Shown one piece after another: positions 58,158-64,000 of a DNA stretch of 64,000 nucleotides. Source of the stretch: Nonomuraea sp. NBC_00507 (GTDB lineage: Bacteria > Actinomycetota > Actinomycetes > Streptosporangiales > Streptosporangiaceae); assembly GCF_036013525.1 (NCBI RefSeq), contig NZ_CP107853.1, forward strand, positions 2,914,001 to 2,978,000, given 5' to 3'. Made by a program: the position numbers and the translations under genes. Each line of letters opens with the position of its first letter. The first letter of the stretch is position 1. The notes under the pieces were generated by a model that was not told the origin of the DNA, did no database searches, and was given only the letters and a program-made list of their open reading frames with translations.

Positions 58158-61082
58158 ATGCACGAGATCAAGCGGCACATGCGCCCTGTCGCCGAAGCTC
58201 CGCCGGCACCCAAGGCAACCAGGGCCGAGCAGTACGAGCGTTATGTCGGGGGTACTCCCGAAGCCGAGCGGGCGATCTTCGAGAGGCTGGCCCACGACCT
58301 CATGCGGGTCCAGTTGAAGCTCAAGAAGCGCAGCGGTGCCGCCGACATCGACCGAACCTTCCACGCAAAGGCGATCCTCGGCGTCGAGAACGCCCGGCTA
58401 CGGTTCCACCCCGACCTCCCCGAGGACCTGCGTACCGGCTTCGTCCGCCCCGGTGCCGAATATCCGGTCATCGTCCGGCTGTCCAACGCGAGCGGCGTCC
58501 GTCAGGCGGATTTCGCACCGGATCTGCGCGGTGCCGCGCTGAGGATTCAGGTGGGGCCCGAGCGGGCTCACGACCTCCTCATGACGAATTTTCCGGTCTC
58601 CCATGCGCGGCACGCACGCGAGTTCGTCGCGTTCGCACAGGCCATGGCAGGGGCGAATTCGACGCTGCGCAAGGGGTTCGCGCTGTTCGTCAAGCTGCCG
58701 ATCGCAGTGGGTTGGTCCGCTTCAGCGCGTATGCGGAGGAACGTGACCTCGGGAACCCGGCGCAAGGTACGCAGCCTCGCGCTGGAGACGTACTGGAGCA
58801 GAGGGGCGATCATGTGGGGGAACGCCGGCCCGGTGCGCTACCGGCTCCGTCCCGCCGCGGGCGCACCGATCGCCCCGTCCCCCTCAGAGACCGATCCCGA
58901 TTACCTGAGGCACGAACTCACCGAACGGCTGGCTCGGTCGGATGCCGTCTTCGAGCTGTGCGTCCAGCGCTACGTGGACCCCAGGCACACCCCCGTCGAA
59001 AACGGTGCGGCCGACTGGAAGGACGAAGACGCGCCTGTCGTATCGGTGGCGACGCTGACGATCCCGCGGCAGGATCTCGACACCGCCGAAGCACGTGCCA
59101 GCGCGCTGCGCGTCGATCAGCTCGCCTTCGATCCATGGAACACCACGGAGGAGTTCCGGCCTCTCGGCAACCTCAACCGCGCCCGCAGAGCCGCCTATGA
59201 GGCCAGCAGCGCCCACCGCCGGGGGTACCGCTTCATCACGCCGCGGCCGAAGCGCAACGTCGTCATCGGTGGGCTGCTGGGCGCCGGCTTCCGAGCCCTG
59301 AACCGGTTCGTCCCTTGGCATCGGTTGCCAACCCTGCTCGGTCTCCTCAATCTCGAAACCTTCCGGCAGGTCCTGCGCCGGGACAACCTCATCGACACCG
59401 AGATCCGTGAGGCGTTGCCACAGCCGCATCCGGTGCCCCCGCCCGTCGACGAGCAGGTGCGGATCAGACGCAGCTACGACGGCACCTACAACGACCTGTC
59501 GGCGCCGAAAATGGGCGCTCTCGGCTCGGCCTTCGGCCGCAACCTCCCACCCGACTACCGTCCCGACCTCTTCGACACGCCCAATCCCGTGGTCGTCAGC
59601 AGGGAACTGCTGCACCGCGACACCTTCATTCCAGCGCGGTCGCTGAACGTCATCGCCGCCGCATGGATCCAGTTCCAGGTGCACGACTGGGTCAACCACA
59701 AGCGCTACCCGACCGGGACCAAGAGCGTCGAGGTGCCGCTGCCGGCCGATATGACCTGGATCAACAGGCCTGGGGGAGAACCCGAGCGGGTGATGCGGTT
59801 CGCCGAGAACGAGGGCGTGCCCACGGCCGGCGGCGCGGGACCGCCGATCCTGTTCGCCAACACCGCGTCCCACTGGTGGGACGGGTCTGAGGTCTACGGC
59901 GGGGACGAAACCGTTGCTAAGTTCCTGCGGGAGCCGGACGGCGGCGCGGCGTTGCGCTTGGAGGATGGCCACCTGCCGTCCAGCCCGAACGGCATCCCGC
60001 TCACCGGTTTCAACGAGAACTGGTGGCTTGGCCTCAGCATCATGCACACCCTCTTCGCCCGTGAGCACAACAGCGTGTGCGAGGCGCTACGCAGAGCGTA
60101 CCCGCGGATGGACGAGGAGAGTGTGTATCACACGGCGAGACTCATCGTCTCAGCCCTCATCGCCAAGATCCACACAGTGGAGTGGACGCCCGCGATCCTC
60201 GCGACGGAGCTGATCGACGTCGCGTTGCACGCCAACTGGGAGGGGCCGCCGAAGAACTGGTTGACCCAGCTGGGGCTGTGGCTGGTCGACGAGCACGCGC
60301 TCAGAGGAATCCCCAAGACGCTGCCCGACCACCACGCCGCGCCCTACTCGCTCACAGAGGACTTCGTCACCGTCTACCGGATGCACCCGCTGATCCCGGA
60401 CGACTTCGAGATCATCGACCACCGGTCCGGCCAGGCATTGGACACGCTGGGTTTCAACGAGGTACAGGGGGCCGCCACAGAGCCGCTCGTCCGCAAAGTC
60501 GGCCTCGCGAATGCGCTGTACTCGCTCGGCGTCGCCCATCCGGGTGCGATCACCCTGTACAACTACCCGCGCGCGCTCCAGGCGTTCGAGCGAGACGGGG
60601 AGCTGATCGACCTGTCCGTGGTCGACATCGTACGCACCCGCCGCCGTGGCGTCCCGCGCTACAACGATTTCCGCGCCGGTCTGCACCAGCCGCGCATCCG
60701 GCGGTTCGAAGACCTCAGCTCCGATCCGGAGACGGTGGCACGGCTCAAGGACGTCTACCGTACGGTCGACGACATCGACACGATGGTCGGGCTCTACGCG
60801 GAGAACCCGCCCGAGGGCTTCGGCTTCAGCGACACCGCCTTCCGCATCTTCATCCTCATGGCCAGCCGGCGGCTGCAGAGCGACAGATTCCTCACGGTCG
60901 ACTACAGGCCCGAGATCTACACCCCTCTGGGGATCGACTGGATCGAGGGCAACGGCATGAAAAGCATCATCCTGCGGCACTGCCCGGAGCTGGCCGGCTT
61001 CCTGCCAAGAACCGCCAGCGCGTTCGCGCCGTGGCGCCTGACCATGCCCGACCAACAGGTTCCCGGCGCTGAGCGCGACTGA
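58158..61082 (+). CDS. Fusion of a catalase-like domain and an alpha-dioxygenase/cyclooxygenase-like heme peroxidase
   Basis: The 974-residue protein has two heme-type domains. Residues 30-340 match catalase-related proteins (R-T-F-H-A-K-A with His 69; L-L-M-T-N-F-P with the conserved Asn), the type found as allene oxide synthase or hydroperoxide-cleaving domains. Residues 430-974 belong to the animal-peroxidase superfamily: V-H-D-W with distal His 509, H-T-L-F-A-R-E-H-N, A-K-I-H-T-V-E-W-T-P, and Y-R-M-H-P-L with Tyr 740 and His 743, equal to the catalytic Tyr and proximal His of PGHS and alpha-DOX. It would add O2 to a fatty acid and process the hydroperoxide. Start 58158 has GGAGAG upstream; a TTG at 58077 is also possible. 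Confidence 0.88.
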   Translation: MHEIKRHMRPVAEAPPAPKATRAEQYERYVGGTPEAERAIFERLAHDLMRVQLKLKKRSGAADIDRTFHAKAILGVENARLRFHPDLPEDLRTGFVRPGAEYPVIVRLSNASGVRQADFAPDLRGAALRIQVGPERAHDLLMTNFPVSHARHAREFVAFAQAMAGANSTLRKGFALFVKLPIAVGWSASARMRRNVTSGTRRKVRSLALETYWSRGAIMWGNAGPVRYRLRPAAGAPIAPSPSETDPDYLRHELTERLARSDAVFELCVQRYVDPRHTPVENGAADWKDEDAPVVSVATLTIPRQDLDTAEARASALRVDQLAFDPWNTTEEFRPLGNLNRARRAAYEASSAHRRGYRFITPRPKRNVVIGGLLGAGFRALNRFVPWHRLPTLLGLLNLETFRQVLRRDNLIDTEIREALPQPHPVPPPVDEQVRIRRSYDGTYNDLSAPKMGALGSAFGRNLPPDYRPDLFDTPNPVVVSRELLHRDTFIPARSLNVIAAAWIQFQVHDWVNHKRYPTGTKSVEVPLPADMTWINRPGGEPERVMRFAENEGVPTAGGAGPPILFANTASHWWDGSEVYGGDETVAKFLREPDGGAALRLEDGHLPSSPNGIPLTGFNENWWLGLSIMHTLFAREHNSVCEALRRAYPRMDEESVYHTARLIVSALIAKIHTVEWTPAILATELIDVALHANWEGPPKNWLTQLGLWLVDEHALRGIPKTLPDHHAAPYSLTEDFVTVYRMHPLIPDDFEIIDHRSGQALDTLGFNEVQGAATEPLVRKVGLANALYSLGVAHPGAITLYNYPRALQAFERDGELIDLSVVDIVRTRRRGVPRYNDFRAGLHQPRIRRFEDLSSDPETVARLKDVYRTVDDIDTMVGLYAENPPEGFGFSDTAFRIFILMASRRLQSDRFLTVDYRPEIYTPLGIDWIEGNGMKSIILRHCPELAGFLPRTASAFAPWRLTMPDQQVPGAERD

Positions 61083-61095
61083 GAGCGAGGCTGAC

Positions 61096-62469
61096 ATGTC
61101 CGTGAAGCCTGAGGTCAGGCAGGAAGGCCTGGAAGATCTCCTGTCCCGGCCACTGCTGGAGACGATCTGGAGGCGGCGCACTCACCGGGTCAGCCGCGGG
61201 GCGTCCGTTTCGGCCGGTTCGATGAGCTACCGGTCCCCGCACCAGCCGATGCCGCTGGATGAACTCGAAGAGGCGGTGCTCATCGCTCTCACGGGCTGCT
61301 CCGGCCTGACCATGCCGGACCGGCCGTTCGAGGACCCACGCGACGGTAAGCCCATCATGGCCAAGCCGAACCTCAACACCGCCGGACGGACGGCGGGGAG
61401 CCCCGACAACGCACAGGGCACCCACTTCTTCATGATCGACGACACGGGGACCTATTACCTGAGAAAACTGCCGCCCGCCCCCGACCTGCCCTTCAGTGCC
61501 GACACGCTCATCGAACGGGCGCGCCGGTCCAAGGTGAAGGTGCTGGACCACCGTCTCGACGTCCCCGCGGGAATGCGGGATTTCCCGGCCTACCTGGACT
61601 CCAACCGCTTTCTGTCCAACCTCCCAGGCACGACGATCTTCCTGCCTGTGGTCGACCTGTCCCACCAGTACATCAACGCGCTGATGTACCTGCTCACCCA
61701 GCCGGAGGGGGCCAGGCCGACACTCGTCGACGACCGCGCCTTCTACCGCCCGGCAGGCGTGCGGAAATGGGTGAAGAGCGGGTTCCTGAACGCCGATATC
61801 AAGCTGCCGCTCGGGGCCCTCGGGCCGATGCGCACCCAGGTCGAGGCCGACCTGCTGCTGCAGAACATGATGCTGGTCGCGGACGCCATGGGGCTCGGCG
61901 CCTGGATCCACGCCACGATCCACCCGCAGATCATGCTGGGCGACCCGAAATTCTCCCGCGCGTACGGTCGGATGCTGGGCTTCGACTTCGTCACGCCGCG
62001 CTTCCGACTCGCCGACGTCCTGCGCTGGCACGTACCGTTGCCGAGGTACGCGGCTCTGCGTTCCCATCCGGTCGGGCTCCGGGTCGGCGGACAGCACCTC
62101 ATCAAAGCCGCCTGCCCGCCCAACTACCCCTCGATGGAGAAGGCCGTGGACTCCGTCGTGCAGGCGAAGTTCGGGCCTGACGGCATCTACACCGACGTGG
62201 AGACCTTCGCCCGCATCTACAAGGGTGACTACGGTCGGCGCTATCTGGCCGAGGCGCACGAGTACGACCAGCGCGTGATCGACTGTGTGCGGGACGTGTG
62301 TGTGTACATTCACTCGACGCACGGACGGTTCCCGGCACATGCCGAGGCCATTCACGTACCCGGCATATGGCTGCAGACGCACCATGTCGAGTCGGAGTAC
62401 TACGAGCGGTTCTTCGCGAAGGGAACGACCGACGCGCACGCGCGGCATGACGCGCAGTGGCACGCGTAG
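61096..62469 (+). CDS. Nitroreductase-like flavoprotein (extended)
   Basis: The 457-residue protein follows the oxygenase gene by 13 bp, with GAGAGCGAGG upstream. It begins L-L-E-T-I-W-R-R-R-T-H-R-V, similar to the R-R-S-x-R opening of nitroreductases, and near residue 250 has D-L-L-L-Q-N-M-M-L-V-A-D-A-M-G-L-G, like the Q-N-x-x-L-A-A-x-x-L-G-L-G helix of that fold. The long middle and C-terminal parts (residues 130-240 and 340-457) are not typical. FMN-dependent reduction of a lipid hydroperoxide product, ketone or enone is possible. The family assignment is tentative; the operon link to the oxygenase is firm. Confidence 0.6.
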   Translation: MSVKPEVRQEGLEDLLSRPLLETIWRRRTHRVSRGASVSAGSMSYRSPHQPMPLDELEEAVLIALTGCSGLTMPDRPFEDPRDGKPIMAKPNLNTAGRTAGSPDNAQGTHFFMIDDTGTYYLRKLPPAPDLPFSADTLIERARRSKVKVLDHRLDVPAGMRDFPAYLDSNRFLSNLPGTTIFLPVVDLSHQYINALMYLLTQPEGARPTLVDDRAFYRPAGVRKWVKSGFLNADIKLPLGALGPMRTQVEADLLLQNMMLVADAMGLGAWIHATIHPQIMLGDPKFSRAYGRMLGFDFVTPRFRLADVLRWHVPLPRYAALRSHPVGLRVGGQHLIKAACPPNYPSMEKAVDSVVQAKFGPDGIYTDVETFARIYKGDYGRRYLAEAHEYDQRVIDCVRDVCVYIHSTHGRFPAHAEAIHVPGIWLQTHHVESEYYERFFAKGTTDAHARHDAQWHA

Positions 62470-62604
62470 CCGTACCCGGCCTCCAAGGCCTCGGCGTCGG
62501 GTCCGCGGGTGCCGCGAGCGTCCGCGAGAAGGAGGCGTCCCACGGCATGACACGCAGGCACGTCCATCACCTCCGGCTCTGCCCGGATGATCGAGGAGAG
62601 GACC

Positions 62605-64000
62605 ATGCAGGTCTACGAAGCTCTCGTCAAAGGGCTCGAAAGCGCAGGAGTCGACACCGCGTTCGGCGGTAACGGCGAGAACATCGCCAGTTTGGCGCTG
62701 GCGCTCAAGCACTCGCGGAAGATTCGGCCGATCATGACGCGGCACGAGCAGGCCGCGTCGTTCATGGCGTGCGGCTACGCGATGTACACGGACCGGCTGG
62801 GTGTCTGCTTCGCGACCGTAGGCCCCGGAGCGTTCAACCTCTTCTCCGGCCTTGCGGTCGCCCTGTCGGACTCCTATCCGGTGCTGGCCATCACCGGCTA
62901 TGTCTCACTCGATTGGCGCGGACGCGGCGCGGTGAACGACACATCCGGGTTCAACCGCACACCCGACTCGCAGGCGATGTTCGCCGCCACGACCAAGAAG
63001 TCATACCTGCTCACCGATGTCGCCGACACGTGCGACGTGCTCGAGGAGGCCGTGAACCTCGCGTTCGAAGGGCGGCCCGGCCCGGTGCACATCCATGTGC
63101 CACAGAACCTCACCGACCGCGGGGTGAGCGTGGACAACTACCACGACGTCACCATCGACGTGGAGCCGGTGCGGCCCGACCCACGGGAAGTCGAGGTGAT
63201 CGCGGACGTGCTGGCCGACGCACTGCGAAACGGGCGCCGGATCGTCGTCCTCGCCGGCTTCGGCGCGATCCGTAGTCACGCGGAAGCGGCCGTGCTGCGC
63301 TTCGTCGACCGATTCCAGGTCCCGCTGGTGACCACCCTGGACGGTAAAGGCGTCATAGCCGAAACTCACCCGCTGGCGCTTGGGGTGTCCTCGGAGAGCG
63401 GTCACGCGAGCGCCTGGAAGGCGTTCCGCGAGGCCGATGTGGTCGTGGCCGTCGGCAACTCCTTCAACCAGCATGCGACCTTCGGCCTGCGCAAGGACCT
63501 GTTCGACGGCAAGGTCCTCATCCAGGTCAACATCGCGGAGAGCGAGATCGGCAAGACCTATGTACCCGAGCACCGGCTCGTCTCCGACGCTCGCCTGGCG
63601 ATCGAGGCGATAACCGACGCCTTGGAGAAGCGGGTCGGCCCGGTCGAGCCCGCGCACGTCGTCGGCAAGGACTACGAGACGCGACACATCCTGCCTCTTC
63701 CCGGCGAGATCCATCCGGGGCAGCTTGCACAGACGATCGGCCGGATGCTGCCGGAGCGCGGCGTCCTCCTCGCCGACGCCGGCGCGCATCTGGCGTGGCT
63801 GGGCTACTACGTGGATCTCGAACGCGGCCAGAACTTCCGCAAGACCGGCACCTTCGGGCCGATGGCCGGGCACGTCAACGGCGCGATCGGGGTGAAGCTT
63901 GCCCAGCCTGACCGGACGGTGGTCGTCGGCTGCGGCGACGGCTGCTACTCGATGGCCGGATTCGAGCTCATGACCGCCGTGGAGAACGACGTGCCGGTGA
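62605..64000 (+). CDS. Thiamine-diphosphate-dependent enzyme, acetolactate-synthase/2-hydroxyacyl-CoA-lyase type (runs past the window end)
   Basis: The first 465 residues are visible. The N-terminal PYR domain has the catalytic Glu 48 in M-T-R-H-E-Q-A-A-S-F-M-A, and the central domain follows (residues 190-330). The PP domain has the ThDP motif G-C-G-D-G-C-Y-S-M-A-G-F-E (Gly 444, Asp 445, Gly 446) just before the edge. Enzymes of this type make or break C-C bonds next to a carbonyl or hydroxyl group; the group includes 2-hydroxyacyl-CoA lyase of alpha-oxidation. AGGAGAGG lies upstream. It is 135 bp after the nitroreductase-like gene on the same strand, so a shared pathway with the fatty-acid oxygenase is likely. 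Confidence 0.85.
   Translation, partial: MQVYEALVKGLESAGVDTAFGGNGENIASLALALKHSRKIRPIMTRHEQAASFMACGYAMYTDRLGVCFATVGPGAFNLFSGLAVALSDSYPVLAITGYVSLDWRGRGAVNDTSGFNRTPDSQAMFAATTKKSYLLTDVADTCDVLEEAVNLAFEGRPGPVHIHVPQNLTDRGVSVDNYHDVTIDVEPVRPDPREVEVIADVLADALRNGRRIVVLAGFGAIRSHAEAAVLRFVDRFQVPLVTTLDGKGVIAETHPLALGVSSESGHASAWKAFREADVVVAVGNSFNQHATFGLRKDLFDGKVLIQVNIAESEIGKTYVPEHRLVSDARLAIEAITDALEKRVGPVEPAHVVGKDYETRHILPLPGEIHPGQLAQTIGRMLPERGVLLADAGAHLAWLGYYVDLERGQNFRKTGTFGPMAGHVNGAIGVKLAQPDRTVVVGCGDGCYSMAGFELMTAVENDVPV

Overview
This 64 kb window is high-GC DNA (about 70 per cent by eye) with short intergenic gaps, GTG and TTG starts and 4-bp ATGA/GTGA overlaps. Its gene content is that of a filamentous actinomycete: an AfsR-type BTAD/NB-ARC/TPR regulator, GlxA-type AraC, HxlR, AsnC and ECF regulators, a mycothiol-dependent maleylpyruvate-isomerase-like enzyme, an F420 (deazaflavin)-dependent oxidoreductase, and many drug-export, antibiotic-kinase-like and SDR genes. 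A member of the Streptosporangiales (for example Nonomuraea or Actinomadura) is a reasonable guess, but it is inferred from gene content only. No rRNA, tRNA or CRISPR array was seen.

Layout. 1-14 kb: small regulator/enzyme pairs (DMT transporter end, lipoprotein, MFS exporter, two-gene FAD monooxygenase-TetR unit, HD hydrolase facing a GlxA regulator, glutamine-amidotransferase-like protein coupled to a LysR, isochorismatase-like hydrolase, BAAT hydrolase, HxlR facing a mycothiol enzyme). 14-20 kb: an ECF sigma/membrane protein operon whose ABC ATPase is broken, a kinase-like protein, an integrase remnant, an S41 peptidase and a toxin-antitoxin pair whose PIN toxin is frameshifted. 20-31 kb: AlkZ-like and ArsR genes, a DLH hydrolase, F420 oxidoreductase, SDR, the large AfsR-type regulator, two gene scraps, a GNAT protein and a coiled-coil protein. 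31-34.6 kb: AsnC regulator and a 992-residue kinase/LytM-like/aminotransferase fusion.

34.6-40.2 kb is the most unusual part: two NLR-like (NB-ARC) modules face each other around a candidate PD-(D/E)XK nuclease. In each, a small protein whose C-terminal tail holds two pseudo-repeats of a G-x-V-Y-Q-A-G-x-D-Q-like motif lies directly upstream of an NB-ARC protein that starts with a single copy of the same motif. This is the logic of amyloid-templated NLR-effector signalling (HET-S/NWD2 in fungi; BASS motifs in bacteria). One module looks intact (2-TM partner plus NB-ARC with ten TPRs); the other NB-ARC gene is truncated. A 58-bp inverted repeat brackets the intact module.

40-57 kb: NmrA protein, truncated hemoglobin, a head-to-head deletion that beheaded both a TetR gene and its MFS partner, a DsbA-like/FMN reductase/SDR operon (SDR frameshifted), methyltransferase, UvrC-like GIY-YIG protein, FG-GAP lipoprotein, two AraC remnants sharing a 73-bp direct repeat, aldo/keto reductase-DMT operon with an AsnC regulator, HAD phosphatase, secreted esterase, Glu/Leu dehydrogenase-like enzyme and a membrane protein. 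58-64 kb: a three-gene set led by a catalase-like/fatty-acid-dioxygenase fusion, followed by a nitroreductase-like protein and a thiamine-diphosphate enzyme that runs off the window. Together these could form a fatty-acid alpha-oxidation or oxylipin pathway.

Broken genes are frequent (at least a dozen), and three copies of a roughly 45-bp dispersed element lie between 8.3 and 11.5 kb, so this is a plastic accessory region of the chromosome.
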